In this document: positions 9,156 through 18,627 of the stretch, piece after piece
How the letters are laid out: each line of letters starts with the position of its first letter
Numbering within the stretch: position 1 is the stretch's first letter
Assembly: GCF_014656415.1 (NCBI RefSeq)
Contig: NZ_BNCJ01000001.1
Location: 124,001 to 188,000, forward strand
DNA from: Seohaeicola zhoushanensis
GTDB taxonomy: Bacteria; Pseudomonadota; Alphaproteobacteria; Rhodobacterales; Rhodobacteraceae
Direction of reading: 5' to 3'
Length of the DNA stretch: 64,000 bases
Notes under the pieces: model-generated
What the model was told of the DNA's origin: nothing
The model's input: only the letters and a program-made list of their open reading frames with translations
Databases searched by the model: none
Translations under genes and position numbers: made by a program

Positions 9156-10262
9156 ATGTCCAACCCTTCCCTTCTGATCCTGCCGGGCGACGGCATCGGC
9201 CCCGAAGTCATGGCGCAGGTGATGCGCATCATCGACTGGTACGGCGCAAAGCGCGGCCTCAAGTTCGATGTCTCCGAGGATCTCGTCGGCGGCTGCGCCT
9301 ACGACAAGCACGGCACGCCGCTGCATGACGACACCATGGCCAAGGCCCAGGAAGTCGACGCGGTGCTGCTCGGCGCCGTCGGCGGCCCGAAATACGACAA
9401 GCTCGACTTCTCGGTGAAGCCCGAGCGCGGCCTGCTGCGCCTGCGCAAGGAAATGGACCTCTACGCCAACCTGCGCCCGGCCCAGTGCTTCGACGCGTTG
9501 GCCGACTTCTCGTCGCTGAAGAAGGACGTGGTTGCCGGTCTCGACATCATGATCGTGCGCGAACTGACCTCGGGCGTCTACTTCGGCGAGCCGCGCGGGA
9601 TCTTCAAGGAAGGCAACGAGCGGGTGGGCATCAACACCCAGCGCTACACCGAGAGCGAGATCGCCCGCGTGGCGCGTTCGGCCTTCGAACTGGCCCGCAA
9701 GCGCAACAACAAGGTCTGCTCGATGGAGAAGGCCAACGTGATGGAATCGGGCATCCTGTGGCGCGATGTCGTCACCGAGGTGCACGAGGCCGAATACAAG
9801 GACGTCGAGCTGTCGCACATGTATGCCGACGCCGGCGCCATGCAGCTGACCCGCTGGCCGAAGCAGTTCGACGTGATCGTCACCGACAACCTGTTCGGCG
9901 ACCTGCTGTCCGACCTCGCGGCGATGCTGACTGGCTCGCTCGGGATGCTGCCCTCGGCCTCGCTGGGCGCACCGATGGAGAACGGCCGGCCCAAGGCGCT
10001 GTACGAGCCGGTGCATGGTTCCGCCCCCGACATCGCCGGCCAGGGCAAGGCCAACCCGATCGCCTGCGTGCTCTCCTTCGCGATGGCACTGCGCTATTCC
10101 TTCGACAAGGGCGCCGAGGCCGAGCGGCTGGAAAGCGCGGTCAACGCGGTTCTCGCCAAGGGCATCCGCACCGCCGACCTGCTGAACGCCGAGGGTGTGA
10201 CCCCGGTGTCGACCAGCCAGATGGGCGACGCGATCCTGGCCGAGCTCGACGCCTCGCTCTGA
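9156..10262 (+). CDS. leuB: 3-isopropylmalate dehydrogenase
   Basis: LeuB oxidises 3-isopropylmalate with NAD+ and decarboxylates it in leucine synthesis. The 368 residues are full length, starting with [17 protein letters not shown] and containing the metal-binding and substrate segments [54 protein letters not shown] and [19 protein letters not shown] good ribosome binding site (GAGGAGG) precedes the ATG. No other leu gene is in the window. Confidence 0.98.
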   Translation: MSNPSLLILPGDGIGPEVMAQVMRIIDWYGAKRGLKFDVSEDLVGGCAYDKHGTPLHDDTMAKAQEVDAVLLGAVGGPKYDKLDFSVKPERGLLRLRKEMDLYANLRPAQCFDALADFSSLKKDVVAGLDIMIVRELTSGVYFGEPRGIFKEGNERVGINTQRYTESEIARVARSAFELARKRNNKVCSMEKANVMESGILWRDVVTEVHEAEYKDVELSHMYADAGAMQLTRWPKQFDVIVTDNLFGDLLSDLAAMLTGSLGMLPSASLGAPMENGRPKALYEPVHGSAPDIAGQGKANPIACVLSFAMALRYSFDKGAEAERLESAVNAVLAKGIRTADLLNAEGVTPVSTSQMGDAILAELDASL

Positions 10263-10277
10263 TCGGGGGCGGCCGGG

Positions 10278-11174
10278 TCAGGCCGCCTCGGCGACCGCCA
10301 GTCGCCAGTATTCCCCGAGCCGTCCGCCCAATGCGGCGGGCGGCTCGACAAACAGCTTCGGCGCCAGCAGCAGCGCCTTCCGGCACAGCGCCTCGCCCTC
10401 GCGCCCCGACAGCTTCACCGCCAGTTCCACCGCATCGTCCGACAGCCCCCTGGCGCCCTTGAGCGCCAGCCGCAGCATGTACAGGTCGCGGTCATCGCCC
10501 AGCGCCTCGCCCACCTGCTCGGCCAGCTGTTCGCGGGCGACCAGCACCTCGGGCCAGGCTGCCCTGAGAAGCTGGCAGTGGAAGCGGTGGTATTTCACCC
10601 GCTTGCGCAGCTCGTGCAGACGCTCGGGCGCGGCCGCGTCGCCCGGCGCGTTCAGCAGCGCACGCCCCTGCCCGTAGACCTTGCCGACACCCCCGGCGAG
10701 GCAGTCCACCTCACCGCCCGAAAGTTCCCAATACCGTGCGCGCCGAAGCGCCGCCTCCAGCGCCCCGCGCGCCTCGGCCGCGCGGGCCGAAAGATCCTGT
10801 CCGGCCGCCGCGCTGCGCAGGGCCCCGGCCCAGTCCACTACCGGCCCGAGCCGCGCGCGCATCTTCTTGCCCGGCGTTGCATCCAGCAGGCGCTCGGCGG
10901 TCACCGCCAGCACCTGCGCATCGCGCACCCCGGAGAGCAGCCGCGCGACATCGCGGAATGCGGCGTTCTCGGCGCCATAGGTTTTCCCCAGCCCCGGCCG
11001 CACCAGCCGCAGCAGCGCCCGCAGTTTCTTCATCCGCTTGCGCAGCGCATGAACCGAGGCCTCGGGATCCGCGCCGACCCGGTCGAGGTCGGCGATCCCG
11101 CCCTCGATCAACCCGACCGCTCCGCGGCGCAGGTTCTCCTCGACCGTCAGCGAAAGATCGAATGCGTACTCCAT
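10278..11174 (-). CDS. CHAD domain-containing protein
   Basis: The ATG at 11174 follows an AAAGGGG ribosome binding site and gives 298 residues. It has two helical CHAD repeats with the conserved basic and His signatures VHALRKRMKKLRALLRLVRPGLG and LHELRKRVKYHRFHCQLL. CHAD domains are known or thought to bind polyphosphate or other polyanions and often accompany CYTH triphosphatases; no CYTH gene is seen here. It converges on leuB, 15 bases away. Confidence 0.9.
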   Translation of the reverse strand: MEYAFDLSLTVEENLRRGAVGLIEGGIADLDRVGADPEASVHALRKRMKKLRALLRLVRPGLGKTYGAENAAFRDVARLLSGVRDAQVLAVTAERLLDATPGKKMRARLGPVVDWAGALRSAAAGQDLSARAAEARGALEAALRRARYWELSGGEVDCLAGGVGKVYGQGRALLNAPGDAAAPERLHELRKRVKYHRFHCQLLRAAWPEVLVAREQLAEQVGEALGDDRDLYMLRLALKGARGLSDDAVELAVKLSGREGEALCRKALLLAPKLFVEPPAALGGRLGEYWRLAVAEAA

Positions 11175-11288
11175 GACCCCTTTGGACAATTCCCCGCCGC
11201 CACGTCCGGCCACAGGGTTGCAACCCGACCCCCGGCACGTCAAGACTGCCCCGCGTCAGGCGCCCCCAGCCGAGCGAAAGGACCCGAC

Positions 11289-12242
11289 ATGAGCGGCCAG
11301 ACCAGCGGCATACTCTACGCCCTTGCGGGCTTTGCGATCTATGCGCTGCACGATGTCTTCATAAAGCTTCTGGGCGGAACCTATTCGCCGTTCCAGGTCG
11401 TGTTCTTCTCGGTCCTCTTCGCCTTTCCGCTGACCTCGCTCATGCTGATCCGCGAGGCCGAGCCGGCGACGCTGCGCCCGGTGCACCCCTGGTGGATGGC
11501 CGCCCGCACCCTGGCCATCGTGATCGCTTCCGGCGCCTCGTTCTATGCCTTCTCCACCCTGCCGCTGGCCGATACCTACGCGATCCTCTTCTCGATGCCG
11601 ATCCTGGTGACCCTGCTGGCGATCCCGATTCTCGGCGAGAGGATCCACCTGCACCGCGGCATCGCCATCCTGATGGGCCTGATCGGCGTGGTGATCGTGC
11701 TGCGGCCGGGCGATTCGGCCCTGACCCTCGGCCACCTTGCCGCGCTGGTCGGGGCAAGCTGCTCGGCCCTGGGCGCGGTGATCGTTCGCCGCACCAGCCG
11801 CGATGAACGGCCGGTGACGCTGCTGCTCTACCCGATGCTTGCGACCTTCGCGGTGATGGGGGCTATGCTCCCGGTCGTCTACCACCCGATGGAAGGCCGC
11901 GACTTCGCCATGTCGGCGGCAATCGCCGCGATGGCCTTCGCCGGGATGCTGCTGATGATCATGGCCTACAAGCGCGCCGAGGCCGCGCTGGTCGCGCCGA
12001 TGCAGTATTCGCAGATGATCTGGGCGGTGATCTACGGCTGGATGATCTTCGGCGAATGGCCAGGCCCCTCCACCCTGATCGGCGTCAGCCTGATCATCGC
12101 GTCTGGCCTCTACATCGTCTTCCGCGAGACCCGCGCCGGCGCCTCGCGCACCACGCCCGTGCTCGAAACCCGCAGCCGCGCCGGCACTCCCGGCATCCCG
12201 CGCGTCAGCCTCGCGCTGCGTCTGCTGAACCTCAAACGTTGA
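11289..12242 (+). CDS. DMT (EamA) family transporter
   Basis: This 317-residue membrane protein begins at an ATG after an AAAGGA site and has about ten transmembrane helices in two EamA halves. The GILYALAGFAIYALHDVFIKLL start, the ILGERIHLHRGIAILMGLIGVVIVLRPG end of the first half and the MQYSQMIWAVIYGWMIFGEWP repeat in the second are typical of drug/metabolite exporters. The substrate is unknown. The upstream in-frame extension lies antisense to the CHAD gene and is not part of the protein. Confidence 0.9.
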   Translation: MSGQTSGILYALAGFAIYALHDVFIKLLGGTYSPFQVVFFSVLFAFPLTSLMLIREAEPATLRPVHPWWMAARTLAIVIASGASFYAFSTLPLADTYAILFSMPILVTLLAIPILGERIHLHRGIAILMGLIGVVIVLRPGDSALTLGHLAALVGASCSALGAVIVRRTSRDERPVTLLLYPMLATFAVMGAMLPVVYHPMEGRDFAMSAAIAAMAFAGMLLMIMAYKRAEAALVAPMQYSQMIWAVIYGWMIFGEWPGPSTLIGVSLIIASGLYIVFRETRAGASRTTPVLETRSRAGTPGIPRVSLALRLLNLKR

Positions 12243-12256
12243 GTTGCAACTGGCCC

Positions 12257-12285
12257 TTGCCAAAGCAATCGGTTCCCTGTAGGTC
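12257..12285 (+). promoter_or_regulatory. Predicted promoter of tRNA-Pro
   Basis: TTGCCA and TAGGTC are separated by 17 bases, and the expected start point is about six bases before the tRNA. Confidence 0.45.
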
Positions 12286-12297
12286 GCGCCTCACGGT

Positions 12298-12374
12298 CGG
12301 AGTGTAGCTCAGCCTGGTAGAGCACTGTCTTCGGGAGGCAGGGGCCGGAGGTTCGAATCCTCTCACTCCGACCA
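12298..12374 (+). tRNA. tRNA-Pro (CGG)
   Basis: The 77-base sequence folds into a full cloverleaf: acceptor CGGAGTG / CACTCCG, D-arm GCTC / GAGC, anticodon stem CTGTC / GGCAG with loop TTCGGGA (anticodon CGG), and T-arm with TTCGAAT. The CCA end is encoded. A terminator follows directly. Confidence 0.97.
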
Positions 12375-12380
12375 ATGAAC

Positions 12381-12404
12381 AAAGGCGCCCTTGGGCGCCT
12401 TTTC
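12381..12404 (+). terminator. Terminator after tRNA-Pro
   Basis: AAAGGCGCCC, TT, GGGCGCCTTTT forms a nine- to ten-pair stem with a short T-tract. The right arm and its tail are then repeated once (GGGCGCCTTTTCG, 12393-12405 and again 12409-12421), giving a second, imperfect copy of the 3' half. Confidence 0.8.
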
Positions 12405-12453
12405 GCTTGGGCGCCTTTTCGTTTGTCTTCCGGCGCATCCGCCCGGCCCACAC

Positions 12454-12879
12454 CTAGAACCAGAGCAGCGCAAGCCCGGCCACCACGAGATATCGCCCCG
12501 CCTTGGCGATGGTGACGATGACCAGGAAACTCGGCAGCGGCTCGCGCATCACGCCGGCAACGACGGTCAGCGGGTCGCCGATGATCGGCACCCAGCTCGC
12601 CAGCAGGCTCCAGCGGCCCCAGCGGTGATACTGCGCCTCGGCGCGGGCCAGGTGGGCGGGCGAAACCGGGAACCAGCGCCGGTTCTGGAAGTGTCGCAGG
12701 AAGCGGCCGCAGAGCCAGTTCACCACCGAGCCGAGCACATTGCCCGCGGTCGCCACCGCCAGCAGGCCGGCAACCGACAGCGCCGGATTGCTCAGGTGAT
12801 AGGCCAGCAGCGCCTCGGACTGGGCCGGCAGCAGCGTCGCGGCAAGGAAGGCCGCCAGGAAAAGGCCGAGGTAGGGCAT
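12454..12879 (-). CDS. YqaA family membrane protein (DedA/VTT-like)
   Basis: The 141 residues form a small membrane protein of the SNARE-associated/VTT fold: residues 1-20 hydrophobic, then LLAVATAGNVLGSVVNWLCGRFL, and a GRWSLLASWVPIIGDPLTVVAGVMR re-entrant-type segment as in YqaA and DedA proteins. These are linked to membrane lipid flipping and homeostasis, but the role of this short form is not known. It converges on tRNA-Pro and is divergent from the decarboxylase at 13147. Confidence 0.82.
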   Translation of the reverse strand: MPYLGLFLAAFLAATLLPAQSEALLAYHLSNPALSVAGLLAVATAGNVLGSVVNWLCGRFLRHFQNRRWFPVSPAHLARAEAQYHRWGRWSLLASWVPIIGDPLTVVAGVMREPLPSFLVIVTIAKAGRYLVVAGLALLWF

Positions 12880-13146
12880 GCGGTTCTGTCGACCCCGTCG
12901 CGTTCGGGCAGCGCAGCCCCCTTAGGCATCCGCCCCCGGTGCGTCAACCGGCGCCGCGGAACCGCTTGCCGCTGCCGGGGGTTTTACCGCGCGTGCGGCC
13001 TGCAACTCCCCGGCAGGTCTTGACTGACAAGGCGCTTGGCGAAACAAACGGCGCCAGACCCTGAACCCATTGGCCGCGGCAGGCGACTCGGCCGGTTCCC
13101 CCTCGCGGCGCCATGATGCGCCAGAATTTCCCGACAGGAGAGCTTG

Positions 13147-15438
13147 ATGAAGTTTCGCTTCCCCATTGTCATCATCGACGAGGACTTCAAGTCCGAGAAC
13201 TCCTCGGGTCTCGGCATCCGGGCCATGGCCCAGGCCATCGAGAACGAGGGCATGGAAGTGCTCGGCGTGACCTCGTACGGCGATCTCTCGCAATTCGCCC
13301 AGCAGCAGTCCCGCGCCGCCGCCTTCGTGCTGTCAATTGACGACGAGGAATTCAGCGCCGGCCCCGATCTCGACCCGGCGGTGCTGAACCTGCGCAACTT
13401 CATCGAGGAAGTGCGCTGGAAGAACGCTGACGTGCCGATCTATGTCTATGGCGAGACCAAGACCTCGCGCCACCTGCCCAACGACATCCTGCGCGAGCTG
13501 CACGGCTTTATTCACATGTTCGAGGATACGCCGGAATTCGTCGCCCGCCACATCGTGCGCGAGGCCAAGAGCTATCTCGAAGGCATCCAGCCGCCCTTCT
13601 TCAAGGCGCTGCTCGACTACGCCGAGGACGGATCGTACTCCTGGCACTGCCCCGGACACTCGGGCGGCGTCGCCTTCCTCAAGAGCCCCATCGGCCAGAT
13701 GTACCACCAGTTCTACGGTGAGAACATGCTGCGCGCCGACGTCTGCAATTCGGTCGAGGAACTGGGCCAGCTGCTTGATCACAACGGCGCCATCGGTGCC
13801 TCCGAGCGCAATGCCGCGCGGATCTTCAATGCCGATCACTGCTTCTTCGTGACCAACGGCACCTCGACCTCGAACAAGATGGTCTGGCACCACGCGGTCG
13901 CGCCGGGCGACGTGGTGGTGGTCGACCGCAACTGCCACAAGTCGATCCTGCACTCGATCATCATGACCGGGGCGATCCCGGTATTCATGAAGCCGACGCG
14001 CAACCATCACGGCATCATCGGGCCGATCCCCTATTCCGAGTTCGAGATCGACTCGATCAAGGAAAAGATCCGCGCCAACCCGCTGCTGGCCGGTGTCGAC
14101 GCCGACACGGTGCGTCCGCGCATCATGACGCTGACCCAGTCGACCTATGACGGGGTGCTCTACAACACCGAGACCATCAAGGGCCTGCTCGACGGCTATG
14201 TCGACAACCTGCACTTCGACGAGGCCTGGCTGCCGCACGCCGCCTTCCACCCCTTCTACGGCACCTATCACGCCATGGGGAAAAAGCGGGACCGGACCAA
14301 GCATTCGGTCACCTATGCCACCCAGTCGATCCACAAGCTGCTGGCCGGCATCAGCCAGGCCAGCCACGTGCTTGTGCAGGACAGCCAGGAGACCAAGCTC
14401 GACCGGCACCTGTTCAACGAAGCCTACCTGATGCACACCTCGACCTCGCCGCAATACTCGATCATCGCGAGCTGCGACGTGGCGGCGGCGATGATGGAAC
14501 CGCCGGGCGGCACCGCGCTGGTGGAAGAGAGCATCATGGAATCGCTCGATTTCCGCCGCGCCATGCGCAAGGTCGACGAGGAATACGGCAACGACTGGTG
14601 GTTCAAGGTCTGGGGCCCGGAAGAGCTCGAGGAAGAGGGCATCGGCCGCACCAAGGACTGGGTGCTGCGCCGCACCGACAGCGATGGCGTGCAGCGCGAC
14701 GGCGAGGACAGCTGGCATGGCTTCGGCGACATGGCGCCGGGCTTCAACATGCTCGACCCGATCAAGGCGACGATCATCACCCCCGGCCTCAACATGGACG
14801 GCTTCTTCCACGAGACCGGGATTCCCGCCTCGATCGTCACCAAGTATCTCGCCGAGCATGGCGTGGTGGTCGAGAAGACCGGCCTCTATTCCTTCTTCAT
14901 CATGTTCACCATCGGCATCACCAAGGGCCGCTGGAACACGCTGCTGACCGCGCTGCAGCAGTTCAAGGACGACTATGACAAGAACGCGCCGATGTGGCGC
15001 TCGATGCCCGAGTTCTGCCAGAAGCACCCGCGCTATGAAGGCATGGGGCTGAACGATCTCTGCCAGCACGTCCACAGCATGTATGCCAAGTATGACGTGG
15101 CGAAGCTGTCGACCGAGATGTATCTGAGCGACCTCACCCCGGCGATGAAGCCGACCGACGCCTATGCCCATATCGCGCGGCGCACCACCGAGCGGGTGCC
15201 GATCGACGATCTGGTCGGGCGCATCACCACCAGCCTCATCACCCCCTATCCGCCGGGCATCCCGCTGCTGATCCCCGGCGAGGTCTTCAACGAGAAGATC
15301 GTCGAATACCTGAAGTTCAACCGAGCCTTCGAGAAGGAATGCCCCGGCTTCGAGATCGACATCCACGGGCTGGTGCAGGAAAGGGGCCCCGACGGGCTGG
15401 AACATTACTACGCGGATTGCGTCGCACTCTCCGAGTGA
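13147..15438 (+). CDS. Orn/Lys/Arg decarboxylase, PLP-dependent
   Basis: The ATG at 13147 follows a CAGGAGAG site and gives 763 residues, the length of biodegradative fold-I arginine, lysine or ornithine decarboxylases. The N-terminal wing domain (1-130) is followed by the PLP domain, with STSNKMVWHHAV, VDRNCHKSILHS, LHFDEAWLPHAAFHP and SIHKLLAGISQAS, where Lys397 should bind PLP. A C-terminal domain closes the protein. It makes a polyamine or agmatine with CO2. No antiporter adjoins it, so an acid-resistance role is not shown, and the substrate cannot be fixed by eye. Confidence 0.92.
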   Translation: MKFRFPIVIIDEDFKSENSSGLGIRAMAQAIENEGMEVLGVTSYGDLSQFAQQQSRAAAFVLSIDDEEFSAGPDLDPAVLNLRNFIEEVRWKNADVPIYVYGETKTSRHLPNDILRELHGFIHMFEDTPEFVARHIVREAKSYLEGIQPPFFKALLDYAEDGSYSWHCPGHSGGVAFLKSPIGQMYHQFYGENMLRADVCNSVEELGQLLDHNGAIGASERNAARIFNADHCFFVTNGTSTSNKMVWHHAVAPGDVVVVDRNCHKSILHSIIMTGAIPVFMKPTRNHHGIIGPIPYSEFEIDSIKEKIRANPLLAGVDADTVRPRIMTLTQSTYDGVLYNTETIKGLLDGYVDNLHFDEAWLPHAAFHPFYGTYHAMGKKRDRTKHSVTYATQSIHKLLAGISQASHVLVQDSQETKLDRHLFNEAYLMHTSTSPQYSIIASCDVAAAMMEPPGGTALVEESIMESLDFRRAMRKVDEEYGNDWWFKVWGPEELEEEGIGRTKDWVLRRTDSDGVQRDGEDSWHGFGDMAPGFNMLDPIKATIITPGLNMDGFFHETGIPASIVTKYLAEHGVVVEKTGLYSFFIMFTIGITKGRWNTLLTALQQFKDDYDKNAPMWRSMPEFCQKHPRYEGMGLNDLCQHVHSMYAKYDVAKLSTEMYLSDLTPAMKPTDAYAHIARRTTERVPIDDLVGRITTSLITPYPPGIPLLIPGEVFNEKIVEYLKFNRAFEKECPGFEIDIHGLVQERGPDGLEHYYADCVALSE

Positions 15439-15454
15439 GGTCTGACAAGGGAAG

Positions 15455-16687
15455 ATGGCGGGGGACAAGGAACACCGGAATACCCTTCGCCAGCTTCCCG
15501 CGGGGATCTGGGCGCTCGGGCTGGTGTCGATGCTCATGGATGTCTCTTCCGAGATCATCCATGCCCTGCTGCCGGTCTACCTGACGCTTGGCCTCGGCGC
15601 CTCGGCCATCGCGGTCGGGGTGATCGAGGGGGTGGCCGAGGCCACCGCCGCCATCACCAAGGTCTTCTCCGGGGCGCTTTCCGACCGGCTCGGGCGGCGC
15701 AAGGAACTGGCGGTGCTGGGTTACGGCCTCGCCGCGCTGACCAAGCCGGTCTTCGCCCTGGCCCCCTCGATCGGCTGGCTGGTGGCGGCGCGGTTCACCG
15801 ACCGTGTCGGCAAGGGCATCCGCGGCGCGCCGCGCGATGCGCTGATCGCCGACCTGGTGCCCGAGGGGAAGCGCGGTGCGGCCTACGGGCTGCGCCAGTC
15901 GCTCGACACCACCGGCGCCTTTGTCGGCCCCTTGCTGGCCATAGCCCTGATGTGGGCCTTCGCCGATGATTTCCGCGCGGTCTTCTGGGTTGCGGTGATC
16001 CCCGCCGCGCTTGCGGTTCTGCTGCTTGTGACCGTGGTGAAGGAACCCGCGCGCGACAGCCGGCCGAGGCCGAGGAACCCGCTCTCCCGCGCCAACCTGA
16101 ACCGCCTGCCGCCGCTCTACTGGGGGGTCGTCGCGGTCGCGGCGCTGTTCACCCTGGCCCGCTTCAGCGAGGCCTTCCTGATCCTGCGCGCCTCGGATGC
16201 CGGTCTGGGTCCGGCGCTGGTCCCGCTGGTGCTGGTCGCGATGAACGTCGCCTACGCGCTCTCGGCTTATCCTGTCGGCGCGCTGTCCGACCGCCTGTCG
16301 CGCCCGTTGCTCCTGGCCGGCGGCCTCGCCCTGCTGATCCTCGCCGACCTCATCCTCGCCCTTGTACCCGGCCTCTGGGGCGCCGGCCTCGGTGTGCTGG
16401 TATGGGGTCTGCACATGGGCGCGACCCAGGGCCTGGTCGCGGCGATGGTGGCCGACGCCGCCCCCGCCGACCTGCGCGGCACCGCCTTTGGCCTCTACAA
16501 TCTGGTCTCGGGCATCGCCCTGCTGCTGGCCAGCCTGACCGCCGGCGTCCTGTGGGAGACGGTCGGCGCCTCGGCCACCTTTCTCTGCGGTGCGGCGTTC
16601 GCGGCGCTCTCGCTGCTCGGCGCGATCCTGCTGCGCCGACAGGCCGCCGCCCGACAAAAATCCGTGAAACGGTTGGATATCTTGTGA
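15455..16687 (+). CDS. MFS transporter
   Basis: This 410-residue protein has about twelve transmembrane helices and the major facilitator loop motif GALSDRLGRRKELA between helices 2 and 3, with a related GALSDRLSRPLLLAGG in the second half. It starts 16 bases after the decarboxylase and may be its operon partner, for example as a polyamine or drug exporter, but that is only inference from position. The C-terminus is basic and cytoplasmic. Confidence 0.88.
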   Translation: MAGDKEHRNTLRQLPAGIWALGLVSMLMDVSSEIIHALLPVYLTLGLGASAIAVGVIEGVAEATAAITKVFSGALSDRLGRRKELAVLGYGLAALTKPVFALAPSIGWLVAARFTDRVGKGIRGAPRDALIADLVPEGKRGAAYGLRQSLDTTGAFVGPLLAIALMWAFADDFRAVFWVAVIPAALAVLLLVTVVKEPARDSRPRPRNPLSRANLNRLPPLYWGVVAVAALFTLARFSEAFLILRASDAGLGPALVPLVLVAMNVAYALSAYPVGALSDRLSRPLLLAGGLALLILADLILALVPGLWGAGLGVLVWGLHMGATQGLVAAMVADAAPADLRGTAFGLYNLVSGIALLLASLTAGVLWETVGASATFLCGAAFAALSLLGAILLRRQAAARQKSVKRLDIL

Positions 16688-16694
16688 CACCTGC

Positions 16695-16729
16695 GACACA
16701 TAATCGCACCTGATGCACACGATTGTGTC
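16695..16729. promoter_or_regulatory. Imperfect dyad upstream of the GltD-Kor operon
   Basis: GACACATAATCG (16695-16706) and CGATTGTGTC (16720-16729) match over ten pairs with a two-base bulge. It lies about 95 bases before the GltD-like start and might be an operator or the terminator of the MFS gene. No regulator can be assigned. Confidence 0.3.
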
Positions 16730-16821
16730 AGTGAACGGCCCGCGCGGGCGAAGTTCGGTGACGAACCGAAAGCTTGTTGCCAATATCGGGTCAGGAATCG
16801 CGAAGGGGAGAGCGCGAGGGA

Positions 16822-18627
16822 ATGAAACCGACGAATACGAGTGACCCGACCTACTTTCACAAGGTGGTCGATTGTCAGTGGGCCTGCCCCGCGCACACAC
16901 CGGTTCCGGAATATATCCGCCTGATCGCACATGGGCGCTATACCGAGGCCTTCCTGATCAACTGGGAATCGAACGTCTTCCCCGGCATCCTCGGGCGCAC
17001 CTGCGACCGCCCCTGCGAACCCGCCTGCCGCCGCGGCCGGGTCGAGGAGAAGCCGGTGGCCATCTGCCGGCTCAAGCGTGTCGCCGCAGACAACCGCGGC
17101 GTGGTCGATCACCTGATTCCGCGCAAGGGCCCCGGCAACGGCAAGCGCGTCGCCCTGATCGGCGCCGGCCCCGCCTCGCTCACCGTGGCACGCGACCTGC
17201 TGCCGCTGGGCTATGACTGCGTGCTGATCGAACGCGACCGCAAGGCCGGCGGGCTGATGCGCAAGAACATCCCCTCCTTCCGCCTGCCCGTCGCGGTGCT
17301 GGACGAGGAAACCGACCGCATCCTCGACATGGGCGCGACGCCCCGCTTCGGCGAGGAGATCACCAGCATGAAGGCGCTGCTCGACGAGGGCTTCGACGCC
17401 ATCTTCGTCGGCACTGGCGCGCCGCGCGGCAAGGATCTGAACGTCCCCGGCCGCAAGGAGGCCTCGGACAACGTCCATATCGGCACCGACTTCCTCTCGG
17501 CGGTCTCGTTCCGCCATATCGAGGAGATCGGCAAGCGCGTCGTCGTCATCGGCGGCGGCAATACCGCGATGGACTGCTGCCGCACCGCGCTCCGCCTCGG
17601 CGCCGACAGCGTGACCGTCACCGTCCGCTCGCCCCGCGCCGACATGAAGGCCTCGCCCTGGGAGATCGAGGACGCCGAGCGCGAGGGCATCCCGATCCTC
17701 GACAACCACGCGCCCAAGGAATTCCGCCTTGAAGGCGGCAAGCTGGTCGCCGTGGTCTTCGAGAAGATGCGCGCCGAATACGACGACACTGGCAAGCGCA
17801 GGCTGGTCCCGACAGGCGAGCCAGATGTGGTGATTCCCTGCGACGACGTGCTGATGGCGGTCGGGCAGGAAAATTCCTTCCCCTGGATCGAGCGCGACAT
17901 CGGCATCGACTTCGACGTCCGCGAGGCGCCGGTGGTCGGCAAGGTCGACTTCCAGTCGACCCGCCCCGGCGTCTTCTTCGGCGGCGATGCGGCCTGGGGC
18001 CCCGAGAACATCATCTGGGCCGTGGCCCACGGCCACCAGGCGGCAATCTCGATCGACCTCTACTGCCAGGGCCAGGACCTGATGCAGCGCCCCGCCCCGA
18101 CCACCACGCTCATCAGCCAGAAGATGGGCATTCACGAATGGTCCTATGACAACGACCCGACCAACTCGCGCCGCCTGAACGTACCTCACGCCGACCCGGC
18201 GCTGGCGCTGCGCGATCTCTCGATGGAGGTCGAGCTGGGCTTTGACCCCGGCCAGGCATTGCTCGAATCCCGCCGCTGCCTGAACTGCGACATCCAGACG
18301 GTCTTCTCGACCAACCTCTGCATCGAATGCGACGGCTGCGTCGACATCTGCCCGGTCGACTGCATCACCTTCACCCCCAACGCCGAGGAAGCCGAGCTGC
18401 GCCAGATGCTGCGCGTCCCGGCGCAGAACACCGACCAGGATCTCTACGTCTCGGACACGCTTCCGACGGCGCGGGTGATGGTCAAGGACGAGGACGTCTG
18501 CCTGCATTGCGGCCTCTGTGCCGAAAGGTGCCCGACCGGCGCCTGGGACATGCAGAAATTCCTCTACAACGAGGCCCACGCCAGCACCGCCCGGCTGCCG
18601 GAACAGGAAAAGAAACATGTCGCGTAA
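16822..18627 (+). CDS. GltD-like FAD/NAD(P) oxidoreductase with C-terminal double 4Fe-4S ferredoxin domain
   Basis: The ATG at 16822 follows GCGAGGG and gives 601 residues. The N-terminus has the GltD-type iron-sulfur region (CQWACPAHTPVPEYI, then CDRPCEPACRRGR). Two Rossmann folds follow, VALIGAGPASLTVARDL for FAD and VVVIGGGNTAMDCCRTAL for NAD(P). The C-terminal 100 residues carry two ferredoxin clusters, CIECDGCVDICPVDC and CLHCGLCAERCPTGAW. It overlaps the next gene by 11 bases and so is coupled to the 2-oxoacid oxidoreductase subunits. It probably shuttles electrons between NAD(P)H and that enzyme. The glutamate synthase large subunit is absent. Confidence 0.93.
   Translation: MKPTNTSDPTYFHKVVDCQWACPAHTPVPEYIRLIAHGRYTEAFLINWESNVFPGILGRTCDRPCEPACRRGRVEEKPVAICRLKRVAADNRGVVDHLIPRKGPGNGKRVALIGAGPASLTVARDLLPLGYDCVLIERDRKAGGLMRKNIPSFRLPVAVLDEETDRILDMGATPRFGEEITSMKALLDEGFDAIFVGTGAPRGKDLNVPGRKEASDNVHIGTDFLSAVSFRHIEEIGKRVVVIGGGNTAMDCCRTALRLGADSVTVTVRSPRADMKASPWEIEDAEREGIPILDNHAPKEFRLEGGKLVAVVFEKMRAEYDDTGKRRLVPTGEPDVVIPCDDVLMAVGQENSFPWIERDIGIDFDVREAPVVGKVDFQSTRPGVFFGGDAAWGPENIIWAVAHGHQAAISIDLYCQGQDLMQRPAPTTTLISQKMGIHEWSYDNDPTNSRRLNVPHADPALALRDLSMEVELGFDPGQALLESRRCLNCDIQTVFSTNLCIECDGCVDICPVDCITFTPNAEEAELRQMLRVPAQNTDQDLYVSDTLPTARVMVKDEDVCLHCGLCAERCPTGAWDMQKFLYNEAHASTARLPEQEKKHVA

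Noticed and set aside
12110-12451. Open frame antisense to tRNA-Pro with the residues ERIRTSGPCLPKTVLYQAELHS
   Set aside because: This is the familiar false protein made by reading the minus strand of a tRNA; it has no gene context and overlaps the DMT gene and terminator.
13020-13050. Promoter for the decarboxylase at TTGACT
   Set aside because: A -35-like TTGACT is present but no acceptable -10 box lies at the right distance.
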